Positions 8,471-16,137 of a stretch of DNA of 64,000 nt are shown one piece after another (within the stretch, counting starts at the first letter, position 1; every line of letters starts with the position of its first letter). A model generated the notes under the pieces. The model did no database searches, was not told where the DNA came from, and worked only from the letters and a program-made list of their open reading frames with translations. This DNA is from Streptomyces sp. RKAG293 (lineage in GTDB: Bacteria > Actinomycetota > Actinomycetes > Streptomycetales > Streptomycetaceae), in the NCBI RefSeq assembly GCF_023701745.1, contig NZ_JAJOZB010000001.1:6619001-6683000 (forward strand), in the 5' to 3' direction. Position numbers and translations under genes: made by a program.

Positions 8471-9720
8471 TGGCGGTGACCACTTCCGCCGCCCCGCCCC
8501 CGCCGCCGTCCACGGCCCCGCAGAAACCCGGGTGGGAACCGATTCCGGTCGAGAGCCCGCCGCCCTGGCTGCGGCCGACGATCCGGATACGCCTGACCGT
8601 CCTGTACGGCGGCATGTTCCTGATCGCCGGTGTCCTGCTGCTGTGGATCATCTACCTGCTGGCCGCGCAGGCCCTGCACCAGGGCAATGAGCTGCCCTTC
8701 CGGCTGATCACCGGCCAGGTGTCCGGGAATTCGTCCTGCGCGCTCCCTTCCTCGGGGAGCGCCGACGAGTTCACCCGGGCCATCGGCAGCTGTATGCAGA
8801 ACCAGCGCGAGCTGGCGCTCAACACGCTCCTCAGGCGCTCGCTGATGGCCCTCATAGGGCTGACCGTGGTCGCCTTCGCCTTCGGCTATGTGATGGCAGG
8901 GCGGGTGCTCTCGCCGCTGGGCAGGATCACCCGCACCGCGCGCGGCGTGGTCAGCTCCGACCTCAAGCGCCGGATCGAGCTCGACGGCCCGGACGACGAG
9001 CTCAAGGAGCTCGCCGACACCTTCGACGACATGCTCGACCGGCTGGAGCGGTCCTTCGACGCGCAGCGCCGCTTCGTGGCCAACGCGTCGCACGAACTGC
9101 GGACGCCGCTGGCGATCAACCGCACGCTCCTGGAGGTGCAGCTGGCCGACCCGGATGCGTCGGCCGACCTCCAGCAGCTCGGCAAGACCCTGCTGGCCAC
9201 CAACGAGCGCAGTGAGCAGCTCGTGGAGGGCCTGCTGCTGCTCGCCCGCAGCGACAACGAGATCGTGCACCGGAAGCCGGTGGACGTGGCGGAGGCGGCC
9301 TCCCAGGCCCTCGACCAGACCCGCGCCGAGGCGCAGGCCAAGGGCGTGGAGCTGCGCAGCGAGCTCGGGCCCGCGGTGGTGCAGGGCAACGGCGTGCTGC
9401 TGGAGCGCATCGCGCTGAACCTGGTGCAGAACGCGGTCCGGTACAACACGGCGGACGGCTGGGTCGAGGTGACGACCGGCACCGAGGCCGGCCAGGCCCT
9501 GCTGATCGTGACGAACACCGGGCCGGTGGTGCCCGCCTACGAGGTGGACAACCTCTTCGAGCCCTTCCGCCGCCTCCGTACGGAGCGCACGGGCAGCGAC
9601 AAGGGCGTGGGCCTGGGGCTGTCCATCGCGCGCTCCGTGGCGCGCGCCCACGGCGGCTTCATCTCGGCGGAGCCGAGGGAGGGCGGTGGCCTGGTCATGC
9701 GAGTGGTCATCCCGCTCTGA
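8470..9720 (+). CDS. cutS: Sensor histidine kinase CutS
   Basis: A 416-residue membrane sensor kinase. It has a Pro-rich cytoplasmic N-terminus, TM1 (about 43-68), an extracytoplasmic sensor loop (about 69-122), TM2 (about 124-145) and a HAMP domain. The DHp domain has phospho-His208 (NASHELRTPL), followed by an ATPase domain with N box (NLVQNAVRYN) and G boxes (DKGVGLGLSIA). The small sensor loop contains exactly two cysteines, Cys90 and Cys108. CutS has been reported to sense redox/secretion stress through such a pair forming an intrasensor disulfide. The gene is co-transcribed with cutR. The ATG overlaps the cutR stop (TGATG). Confidence 0.9.
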   Translation: MAVTTSAAPPPPPSTAPQKPGWEPIPVESPPPWLRPTIRIRLTVLYGGMFLIAGVLLLWIIYLLAAQALHQGNELPFRLITGQVSGNSSCALPSSGSADEFTRAIGSCMQNQRELALNTLLRRSLMALIGLTVVAFAFGYVMAGRVLSPLGRITRTARGVVSSDLKRRIELDGPDDELKELADTFDDMLDRLERSFDAQRRFVANASHELRTPLAINRTLLEVQLADPDASADLQQLGKTLLATNERSEQLVEGLLLLARSDNEIVHRKPVDVAEAASQALDQTRAEAQAKGVELRSELGPAVVQGNGVLLERIALNLVQNAVRYNTADGWVEVTTGTEAGQALLIVTNTGPVVPAYEVDNLFEPFRRLRTERTGSDKGVGLGLSIARSVARAHGGFISAEPREGGGLVMRVVIPL

Positions 9721-10204
9721 CCGCGGACCCGGCGGCGGACCGAGCGGCGGACCCGGTGACAGCTCCGCCGTGGTCGGCCGAAGTCTTCCGAAGGGTCTTC
9801 CGAGGGCCGCGGAACCCCTCGTGAGGGTCGGATCGTGTTCGCTTTGCGAGTAATTTCGCGGTCTGTGAATCGTAGGAAGCTGGTGTGATTGATCACACCT
9901 GGAATTCCGGTCCCGCCTACCCTGTGTGATCACTACGCCCGAAAAAAGACCGGAAAATCCATGTTTCCGCTGGTCATGATCACGGGAAGTACACGTGTTG
10001 GCACGAGTGATGTGCGACTTTCAGACCGGAACAGGTCCTGATCGGCCACTGCCACGATCACCTCATCCGGGGTGACGTTGGGTGTCGATTGAGTAACAGG
10101 CCTTGATGTGAGGCAAAATCTCCGCCTCAGGTCGGGCACAAGTCCGGCCTCCCGCGCGTTACGTGCGCAGACACCAGCAGATACCCAGAGGGGGAGAGCG
10201 ACAC
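9721..10204. promoter_or_regulatory. Long intergenic region with a palindrome, upstream of the DUF4193 gene
   Basis: These 484 bases hold no convincing gene. They are noticeably less GC-rich than the flanks. They contain an 18-bp near-perfect palindrome at 9882-9899 (GGTGTGATTGATCACACC, broken only at the two centre bases). A second GTGATCAC palindrome lies about 30 bp further on. Such sites could bind a dimeric regulator of the DUF4193 gene or overlap its promoter. They resemble a CRP/FNR-type TGTGA...TCACA site, but with 4 rather than 6 central bases. Confidence 0.4.
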
Positions 10205-10507
10205 ATGGCAACGGATTACGACACACCACGCAAGACTGACGATGACGTCAATGAGGACAGCATCGAGGAACTGAAGGCTCGCCGGAACGAGAAGTCCACG
10301 TCCGCGGTGGACGTCGACGAGTTCGACCAGGCCGAGTCCCTGGAGCTGCCCGGCGCCGACCTCTCCAACGAGGAGCTTTCGGTCCGGGTGCTTCCCCGGC
10401 AGGCGGACGAGTTCACCTGCATGACCTGCTTCCTGGTGCACCACCGCAGCCAGCTGGCCGGCGAGGCGAAGAACGGCGACCCGATCTGCCGCGACTGCGC
10501 GGCCTGA
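10205..10507 (+). CDS. DUF4193 family zinc-ribbon-like protein
   Basis: A 100-residue actinobacterial protein. The N-terminal half is charged and probably disordered (TDDDVNEDSIEELKARRNEK). The C-terminal half holds CMTC (Cys72, Cys75) and CRDC (Cys95, Cys98), a typical four-Cys zinc knuckle. The family occurs across Actinobacteria and its function is unknown; a similar zinc-ribbon layout occurs in RNA polymerase-associated small proteins. The ATG at 10205 follows GGGGGAG at 8-10 nt. The next gene starts 14 bp after the stop, so an operon is likely. The long, lower-GC leader region upstream suggests strong or regulated expression. Confidence 0.87.
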   Translation: MATDYDTPRKTDDDVNEDSIEELKARRNEKSTSAVDVDEFDQAESLELPGADLSNEELSVRVLPRQADEFTCMTCFLVHHRSQLAGEAKNGDPICRDCAA

Positions 10508-10521
10508 GGCAGCGGGTAGCC

Positions 10522-11268
10522 GTGAAGGGCTCGCCTGAGGGCCGGGAGGACGACGAGCGGGGCCGTGCGGCCTCGCTCGCGGCCGCCATGGGGCGCGGGG
10601 TGAAGAGCGGGGCCAGGAAGAGCGGCAAGGGCGCGCGGGTCGGTATGGGCTCGCTCGCCGAGCGGCTCGTCGACGCGGCCCCGCGCATCCCCGTGCGCGA
10701 CCTGGACACACTGCGGAAGCAGTTCCCGGGTCTGGGTCCCGAGGACATCGCGGACAAACTCGTCGCCGGTGCCGTCAAGGGCACCATGACCGTCGGAGCA
10801 GGCGTGGGAGCGGCGGCGATGCTGCCGACCCCGCCCGCCATGCCGGCGGAGCTGGCCGCGGAGACGCTCGGCGTCGCGGCGGTCGAGTACAAGCTCATCG
10901 CCGAGCTGCACGAGGTCTACGGGCTCCGTGCGGCCGGCACCGTACGGGAGCGCGCGACCGCCTACCTGTGGTCGTGGACCGAGCAGCGCGGCATCGACGT
11001 GCTCAAGCTGTCCTCGATCAATGTCGCGCTCGGCGGCAAGATGAAGCGGGAGCTGCGCCAGCAGCTCATCAAGCGCACGGTGCGGAACCTGCCGACGCTG
11101 ACCCCGTTCATGATCGGTGCGGCCGTCGGCGCCACGATGAACCGGCGCGACACCAAGAAGCTCGCGGAGAAGGTCCGGAAGGACCTGCGTGCCGCCCAGA
11201 TCCCCTGGGACGCGCTGCCCGCCCCCGAGCTGCCCCAGGCTCCCCCGCCTCCCGCTATCGAGCTCTGA
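10522..11268 (+). CDS. Conserved hypothetical protein, possibly EcsC-like
   Basis: A 248-residue protein starting at GTG 10522. A basic, Gly/Arg-rich N-terminus is followed by two amphipathic or hydrophobic helical regions rich in Ala/Gly (about 85-120, VGAGVGAAAMLPTPPAMPAEL, and about 195-210, LTPFMIGAAVGATMN). The first resembles the glycine-rich membrane-associating helix of EcsC-type proteins, but the match is weak, so I give no function. The C-terminus is Pro-rich. It lies 14 bp after the DUF4193 gene. Its 3' end overlaps the convergent DUF3093 gene by 14 nt, so there is no room for a separate terminator. Confidence 0.7.
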   Translation: MKGSPEGREDDERGRAASLAAAMGRGVKSGARKSGKGARVGMGSLAERLVDAAPRIPVRDLDTLRKQFPGLGPEDIADKLVAGAVKGTMTVGAGVGAAAMLPTPPAMPAELAAETLGVAAVEYKLIAELHEVYGLRAAGTVRERATAYLWSWTEQRGIDVLKLSSINVALGGKMKRELRQQLIKRTVRNLPTLTPFMIGAAVGATMNRRDTKKLAEKVRKDLRAAQIPWDALPAPELPQAPPPPAIEL

Positions 11269-11701
11269 CGGCCTCCAGGGCCTGTGCCAGGCGCTCCGGG
11301 GAGCGCGTCGACAGATAGACATACGGCGTCGGGTCCGCCGGGTCCGTGATCTCCACCTTGAGCGCGGTCGGCACGTAGCTCCGCAGCAGCATGAAGGCGC
11401 GCGGATTCGCCTTCCGCCCGCGCCAGGCGATCGTCTCCTCCGGGTCCAGCACCGTCGCCTCGCCCAGCGCCGCGACCGGGATCTTCGCCTCGCCCGCGAC
11501 CAGCGAGCCGGCCACCACCCGGATCCGCGCCGAACCGTACGAACTCAGGCCCATCGCCGCCAGCGCGGTCCCGCCGGCGAGACCCGCCAGCATCGGCAGC
11601 ACCCCGAAGGGAAAGAGGATCAGCGCGGCTGAGACGCCCGCTCCCAGAGCCAGGAGCCACCAGGAGCGCGGGACGGTGAGGCGTTCGTCGTAGGGCTGCA
11701 T
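11255..11701 (-). CDS. DUF3093 family membrane protein
   Basis: A 148-residue protein with two closely spaced N-terminal transmembrane helices (about 13-55, SWWLLALGAGVSAALILFPF then MLAGLAGGTALAAMG). A cytoplasmic beta-rich domain follows (RIRVVAGSLVAGEAKIPVAAL to VYLSTRSPERLAQALEA), resembling a PH-like fold. This matches the actinobacterial DUF3093 family, whose function is unknown. In Streptomyces it is commonly found next to dut. The 3' end overlaps the upstream convergent gene by 14 nt. The stop of the SDR gene lies 46 bp upstream on the same strand, so the two may be one transcript. Confidence 0.82.
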   Translation of the reverse strand: MQPYDERLTVPRSWWLLALGAGVSAALILFPFGVLPMLAGLAGGTALAAMGLSSYGSARIRVVAGSLVAGEAKIPVAALGEATVLDPEETIAWRGRKANPRAFMLLRSYVPTALKVEITDPADPTPYVYLSTRSPERLAQALEAVRAR

Positions 11702-11747
11702 GGCACCCAGCTTGGCAGACGCTTTCCGGCCGTCCGCCGCCCGGCCG

Positions 11748-12632
11748 TCACTTCCCGCGCAGCCGGTCCACCGCCCGCGCCACCCGGGGCGGGGCGGCCC
11801 GCAGACCGGTCGCGAGCTGCTTGGCCCAGTCCGTCGCGGCGGTCGGCGCCATCACGTCCAGGGCCGCCGCGGAGCGGGCGCCGCCGCCCACCAGGTAGCG
11901 CGGCAGGGGGCGCCGGGCGTTCAGCGCCTTGAGGACCGTGAGGGCCACCGGACGCGGACCGGGCAGCGTCCTGGCGTCGCGCACCACCTGGTCGGCGGCG
12001 GCGTACTGGTCGCGGTAGGCCGAGGTCCGCTCGGCCGGCAGCAGCTCCGCTCCCCGCTCCCAGATCCCGGTGCGGTGCGAGCCCGGCTCGATCAGCACGA
12101 CCTTCACACCGAACGACTCGGTCTCCATGCGCAGCGCGTCCGTCACCGACTCCAAGCCCTGCTTGCTGGCGCAGTACCAGCCCAGCATCGGCAGCGAGAC
12201 CCGGCCGGCGACCGACGAGATGTTCACGATCCGGCCGTCCCGGCGCTCCCGCATCGCCGGCAGCACCAGCCGGGCGATACGGGCCGGGGCGATCAGGTTC
12301 GTCTCCAGCTGGCGCCGCGCCTGCTCGTCGTCCACGTCCTCGACGGCGCCGGGCTGGGCGAAACCCGCGTTGTTGACCACCGCCCAGGGGCCGCCGTCCG
12401 TCATCATCGCGATCTCGGTGAACGCCTGGACGCACGACGTCGCGTCGGCCACGTCCAGCAGTACCGTCCGCACCGCCGCCCCCGTGCGTTCCACCACCGC
12501 CCGCAGCGCCCCGGCCTTCTCCGGCGTCCGCACCGTGCCGATGACGTCGAATCCGGCGTGCGCGAGCTCGAGGGTGACGGCGAGGCCGATGCCTCGGCCG
12601 GCTCCGGTGACGACGACGGACTTGGGACTCAT
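11748..12632 (-). CDS. Short-chain dehydrogenase/reductase
   Basis: A 294-residue classical SDR. It has the Rossmann cofactor motif TGAGRGIG (residues 9-16), NNAGF in the middle, and the catalytic Ser/Tyr/Lys set (ISSVAG then WYCASKQG). These enzymes use NAD(P)(H) to interconvert alcohols and ketones; the substrate cannot be inferred. The ATG at 12632 is preceded by GGAG at about 6 nt. The upstream ATG at 12674 would add 14 residues without family resemblance. The C-terminal ~90 residues are longer than in minimal SDRs and basic (PPRVARAVDRLRGK). It is divergent from the thioesterase-dut operon. Confidence 0.88.
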   Translation of the reverse strand: MSPKSVVVTGAGRGIGLAVTLELAHAGFDVIGTVRTPEKAGALRAVVERTGAAVRTVLLDVADATSCVQAFTEIAMMTDGGPWAVVNNAGFAQPGAVEDVDDEQARRQLETNLIAPARIARLVLPAMRERRDGRIVNISSVAGRVSLPMLGWYCASKQGLESVTDALRMETESFGVKVVLIEPGSHRTGIWERGAELLPAERTSAYRDQYAAADQVVRDARTLPGPRPVALTVLKALNARRPLPRYLVGGGARSAAALDVMAPTAATDWAKQLATGLRAAPPRVARAVDRLRGK

Positions 12633-12721
12633 GTGCGCTCCGGTCAAGGTGGGGTAGAAGCCGGTACGGGTCAACGGACGGCCGACGGGAAAGGATCCCG
12701 CAGGAGGGTAGGGTCTCGGGC

Positions 12722-13327
12722 GTGAGTGGAGCTACCGCATCCGAGAGCCCTGGCCGGCCGGGCCTGAAGCCGCCGCCAGACGCAGCCCTGCCCGTACGGC
12801 ACCCCGGTGCGCCAGCGCCCGGCGAACTGCTCGGGGCGCACTACGACCAGTGTTTCGGCTGCGGCGAGGGACAGCCGCACGGACTGCACCTGGAATCCCG
12901 TGCGGGTGACGGCGTGAGCGTCACCGCGGAATTCACCGTACAGACCGCCCACCAGGGCGCGCCCGGCCTCGCGCACGGCGGTGTGCTGGCCTCGGCGCTG
13001 GACGAGACGCTCGGCTCGCTGAACTGGCTGCTGCAGGTCATCGCGGTGACCGGCCGGCTGGAGACGGACTTCGTCCGCCCGGTGCCCGTCGGCACCACCC
13101 TGTATCTGCGGGCGCACTGCCGCGCGGTCGCCGGACGGAAGATCTACAGCACCGCCGAGGGCCGGATCGGCGCCCCCGACGGCCCGGTCGCGGTCCGCGC
13201 CGAGGCGCTCTTCCTGGAAGTGAAGCTCAACCACTTCACGGACAACGGACGTCCCGAGGAGATCCAGGCCGCGATGTCCGACCCCGACCAGGTCAAGGTC
13301 GCGCGCGCCTTCGAGGTGAACCCGTGA
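12722..13327 (+). CDS. PaaI-type hotdog-fold thioesterase
   Basis: A 201-residue protein with a single hotdog domain (about residues 35-165). Its active-site helix is preceded by QGAPGLAHGGVLASALDET, the HGG-type signature of PaaI acyl-CoA thioesterases. A CFGCG motif near residue 45 occurs in a subset of the family. It would hydrolyse an acyl-CoA or aryl-CoA thioester. The GTG start at 12722 has GGAGGGTAGGG upstream. The last 4 nt overlap the start of dut (GTGA), so dut is probably translationally coupled. The functional link to dut is not obvious; the pair is conserved in Streptomyces, so it may simply share a promoter. Confidence 0.85.
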   Translation: MSGATASESPGRPGLKPPPDAALPVRHPGAPAPGELLGAHYDQCFGCGEGQPHGLHLESRAGDGVSVTAEFTVQTAHQGAPGLAHGGVLASALDETLGSLNWLLQVIAVTGRLETDFVRPVPVGTTLYLRAHCRAVAGRKIYSTAEGRIGAPDGPVAVRAEALFLEVKLNHFTDNGRPEEIQAAMSDPDQVKVARAFEVNP

Positions 13328-13857
13328 GTGAAGCCGTACGACGTCCCCTGGACGTCCTCATCCGCCGTCTCGACGACTCGGTGCCCATCCCGGCCTACGA
13401 GCACCCGGGCGACGCGGGAGCCGACCTGGTGACCACCCAGGCCGCGGAACTCGCCCCCGGCGAACGGACGGTGCTCCCCACCGGCGTGTCCATCGCGCTG
13501 CCGGACGGGTATGCGGCCTTCGTACACCCCCGCTCGGGCCTCGCGGCCAGGTGCGGAGTGACCCTCGTGAATGCCCCGGGAACGGTCGATGCCGGGTACC
13601 GTGGGGAGATCAAGGTGATCGTGGTCAACCTGGACCCACGCGAGAGCGTGCGGTTCGAACGGGGAGACCGGATCGCCCAACTGGTCGTCCAGCAGGTCGA
13701 ACGGGTCCGCTTCCACGAGGTCGCGGAACTTCCCGGTTCTGCCAGGGCCGCTGGGGGCTTCGGCTCCACCGGGGGGCATGCCTCGGTAGGTGATGCCCCC
13801 GACGGCCAGACCAGTAATGGATTCGCTTCGGTCGTTGCAGACCGGGAAGGACAGTGA
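13324..13857 (+). CDS. dut: dUTP diphosphatase
   Basis: A 177-residue trimeric-type dUTPase hydrolysing dUTP to dUMP and PPi. This keeps uracil out of DNA and supplies dUMP for dTMP synthesis. The motifs are in order: PGDAGADL (I), PRSGLAARCG (II), NAPGTVDAGYRGEIKV (III, with catalytic Asp), RGDRIAQLVVQ (IV) and GGFGSTGG (V, the C-terminal arm that closes over the nucleotide). The ~25 residues after motif V are a polar tail found in Streptomyces enzymes. It overlaps the thioesterase gene by 4 nt and the downstream DUF3710 gene by 4 nt. Confidence 0.95.
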   Translation: MSEAVRRPLDVLIRRLDDSVPIPAYEHPGDAGADLVTTQAAELAPGERTVLPTGVSIALPDGYAAFVHPRSGLAARCGVTLVNAPGTVDAGYRGEIKVIVVNLDPRESVRFERGDRIAQLVVQQVERVRFHEVAELPGSARAAGGFGSTGGHASVGDAPDGQTSNGFASVVADREGQ

Positions 13858-14639
13858 CCGTGTTCCGTCGTCGTCGCAAGGAGCGCGAAGACGCCCTCGA
13901 CGAGCTCGAGGGCGCGAGCCCGGACGAGCTGGCCGAAGACGCCGAAGACGCCGGGGAGTCCGACGACTCCGGCGAATCGGGTCGGTACAACCTTCCGCCC
14001 GCCCCCAGGCCCGACGGGCCCTGGGACCTGAGCGAGGTCAAGCAGCCCGGCGAGGGCCGGGTGGACCTCGGCGGACTGTTCGTGCCCGGTGTCGAGGGCA
14101 TGGAGCTGCGCGTCGAGGTGGCCGGTGAGTCGATCGTCGCCGCGACCGTGGTGCTGAACGACAGCGCTGTCCAGCTCCAGGCGTTCGCCGCCCCGAAGTC
14201 CGAGGGCATCTGGGGCGAGGTGCGGGACGAGATCGCGTCCGGCATCACCAAGCAGGGCGGCATCGTCGACGAGATCGAGGGTTCGCTGGGCTGGGAGCTG
14301 CGCGCGCAGGTGCCCGTACAGCTGCCGGACGGTACGAACGGTGTGCAGCTGGTCCGCTTCATCGGCTGTGACGGTCCGCGCTGGTTCCTGCGCGGGGTCA
14401 TCTCCGGCCAGGGCGCGGTGCAGCCGGAGGCCGCGGGCCTGCTGGAGTCGGTCTTCCGTGACACCGTCGTGGTGCGCGGCGAGACGCCGATGGCGCCGCG
14501 CGACCCGATCGTGCTGAAGCTGCCGACCGACGCCCAGATGGTGCCCGAGGGCATCGCGCAGGAGGAGAGCGAGGGGCCGAAGTTCGGCGACGGGCTCGAC
14601 CCGCTGCGCCGCGGCCCGGAGATCACCCAGATCCACTAG
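13854..14639 (+). CDS. DUF3710 family protein
   Basis: A 261-residue soluble protein. The first 12 residues are very basic (FRRRRKERED). A strongly acidic, low-complexity segment (about 14-45, ELAEDAEDAGESDDSGES) follows, then a mixed alpha/beta domain (about 50-225) containing GRVDLGGLFVPGVEGMELR and SLGWELRAQVPVQLPDG. This is the actinobacterial DUF3710 family, a habitual neighbour of dut; its role is unknown. The GTG start at 13854 overlaps the dut stop. A perfect 11-bp hairpin at 14691-14720 ends the thioesterase-dut-DUF3710 operon. Confidence 0.88.
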   Translation: MTVFRRRRKEREDALDELEGASPDELAEDAEDAGESDDSGESGRYNLPPAPRPDGPWDLSEVKQPGEGRVDLGGLFVPGVEGMELRVEVAGESIVAATVVLNDSAVQLQAFAAPKSEGIWGEVRDEIASGITKQGGIVDEIEGSLGWELRAQVPVQLPDGTNGVQLVRFIGCDGPRWFLRGVISGQGAVQPEAAGLLESVFRDTVVVRGETPMAPRDPIVLKLPTDAQMVPEGIAQEESEGPKFGDGLDPLRRGPEITQIH

Positions 14640-14690
14640 AACCCGCCGCACCCCGTTCCACCGGTGCGCCGGAGGACCGACCACGGCCAG

Positions 14691-14720
14691 GGGCCGGATC
14701 CATGATCACGGATCCGGCCC
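14691..14720 (+). terminator. Hairpin terminator after the dut operon
   Basis: A perfect 11-bp inverted repeat (GGGCCGGATCC, 14691-14701 with 14710-14720) with an 8-nt loop, 51 bp downstream of the DUF3710 stop. Confidence 0.8.
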
Positions 14721-14740
14721 TTCGCCATGTCCGGAGGGCG

Positions 14741-14789
14741 GGACCGGGGCCGGGACCGGGGCCTTGGACCGGGGCCTTGGACCGGGGCG
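14741..14789 (+). repeat. Four tandem GGACCGGGGCC units
   Basis: Copies of GGACCGGGGCC lie at 14741, 14753, 14766 and 14779 (the last ends CG), separated by 1-2 nt. They give at least four runs of G3-G4 on the plus strand. The array lies between the dut-operon terminator and the ABC ATPase gene, about 170 bp upstream of its start. It could form a G-quadruplex or be a variable-length array. Confidence 0.7.
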
Positions 14790-14956
14790 GGGGCCGGGAG
14801 CCCGGGCCGGGAAATCCTTGACCGGGTGGATAGGCTCCAGCTGGCAAGCGCGTACACGCAGCGGTACGCCGGCCGGGGCCGACGGGTGCGGCGCACGGCC
14901 GGGAACGACCACAACGGGGTGTGGCCCGGTGATCCGGGTCAGGAGGGGGACAGCGC

Positions 14957-15691
14957 ATGAGCGAGCAGTCGACGGGGCACGCGGGGACGGCGGTCGCGGA
15001 CGGGCCGGCGACCGGGGAGATGGTCGTCGTCGAGGACCTGCGCCGCACCTACGGCAGCGGGGAGACGGCCGTGCACGCGCTGCGCGGTGTCTCCTTCCGG
15101 GTGCCGCGCGGTGAGCTGGTGGCCCTCAAGGGCCGTTCCGGCTCCGGCAAGACCACCATCCTCAACCTGGTGGGCGGCCTGGACTCGCCGGACGGCGGCC
15201 GGATCACGCTGGACGGCACCGACCTCGCCGGGCTCGGCGACAACGGCCTGCTGGCGCTGCGCCGCGACCGTATCGGCTTCGTCTTCCAGTCCTTCGGACT
15301 GATCCCGATCCTCACCGCCGCCGAGAACGTCGGCGTCCCCATGCGGCTGCGCAAGGTGCCGCCGCGCGAGCGCGAGGAGCGGGTGGAGCTGCTGCTGTCG
15401 CTCGTCGGGCTCTCCGACCACGCGGCGCAGCGCCCCGGCGAGCTGTCCGGCGGCCAGCAGCAGCGGGTCGCCATCGCCCGCGCCCTGGCCAACCGGCCCG
15501 TCCTGATCATCGCGGACGAGCCGACCGGCCAGCTCGACGCCGAGACCGGGCTCGCCGTCATGGAACTGCTGCGTGCCGTCGTCCGCAGCGAGGGCGTCAC
15601 CGCCCTCGTCGCCACCCATGACGCCCAGCTGCTGGCCCTGGCCGACCGGGTGCTCGAACTGCGCGACGGCCGGATCGTCGACGAGGGCTGA
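14957..15691 (+). CDS. ABC transporter ATP-binding protein (MacB/LolD-like)
   Basis: A 244-residue ATPase subunit. It has Walker A GRSGSGKTT (about 56-64), Q-loop FQSFGLIP, signature LSGGQQQR, Walker B VLIIADEPTGQLDAE and switch His in VATHD. The DEPTGQLD wording and the EDLRRTYGSGE opening place it with the MacB/LolD/FtsE-type exporters rather than importers. The first ~22 residues are a variable polar extension. The ATG at 14957 follows GGAGGGGG at 7 nt. No permease gene lies beside it in this window, so its membrane partner must be encoded elsewhere. It is followed after 86 bp by an unrelated conflict operon. Confidence 0.9.
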   Translation: MSEQSTGHAGTAVADGPATGEMVVVEDLRRTYGSGETAVHALRGVSFRVPRGELVALKGRSGSGKTTILNLVGGLDSPDGGRITLDGTDLAGLGDNGLLALRRDRIGFVFQSFGLIPILTAAENVGVPMRLRKVPPREREERVELLLSLVGLSDHAAQRPGELSGGQQQRVAIARALANRPVLIIADEPTGQLDAETGLAVMELLRAVVRSEGVTALVATHDAQLLALADRVLELRDGRIVDEG

Positions 15692-15719
15692 TCCCCCCAC
15701 CGGCGGTGCCGGATGCCAC

Positions 15720-15725
15720 TACAAT
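15720..15725 (+). promoter_or_regulatory. Candidate -10 element for the EACC1-caspase operon
   Basis: TACAAT lies 52 nt upstream of the chosen EACC1 GTG, inside the 86-bp gap after the ABC gene. It matches a sigma-70-type -10 well in an otherwise GC-rich gap, but no good -35 is visible at 17-18 nt. This would give the three-gene operon its own transcription. Confidence 0.3.
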
Positions 15726-15777
15726 CGGCGTCCGATCCGTGCCGTCGGCAGGGGTCCGGTTGGGGGGGGAGAACGCC

Positions 15778-16137
15778 GTGGAAGCACGGATCTCGGTGGA
15801 CAGCGGCAGCGCGGTCGCCGACCTGGAATCACTGGACGGCTGGCTGCGCGGGGAGCCCGGACTGGCCGGTCGGGTACGGGCCGAGGGCGGTGAACCCGCT
15901 CCCACCGAACTCGGTTCGCTGCCGGATGTGCTGACGGTGGCGCTCGGCGCGGGCGGCAGCGTCACGGTGCTCGCGGCGTCGCTGCGCGCCTGGATCTCCC
16001 AGCCCCGGCGGTCCGATGTGAAATTGACGATCAGTCAAGAAGGCGGCCGGTCCGTGGAGATCGACGCCAAGCGGGTGAAGGGCGAGGATCTGGGGGCCCT
16101 TCTCCAGCAGGTGCTGGATGCCGACGGGCCGGTGTAG
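15778..16137 (+). CDS. Effector-associated constant component EACC1 family protein
   Basis: A 119-residue small protein. The start is GTG at 15778, directly after a GGGGGGGAGAA ribosome-binding site. It has the EACC1 layout: an N-terminal beta strand (EARISVDSGS), helices (LESLDGWLRGEPGLAGRV), a Gly-rich hydrophobic helix (VLTVALGAGGSVTVLAASLRAW) and a C-terminal KLTISQEGGRSVEIDAKRV segment. EACC1 proteins were described by comparative genomics as constant partners of effector domains such as caspases and trypsins in NTP-dependent bacterial conflict systems. Their biochemical role is unknown. The TAG stop shares its G with the GTG of the caspase gene, giving tight coupling. Confidence 0.85.
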   Translation: MEARISVDSGSAVADLESLDGWLRGEPGLAGRVRAEGGEPAPTELGSLPDVLTVALGAGGSVTVLAASLRAWISQPRRSDVKLTISQEGGRSVEIDAKRVKGEDLGALLQQVLDADGPV

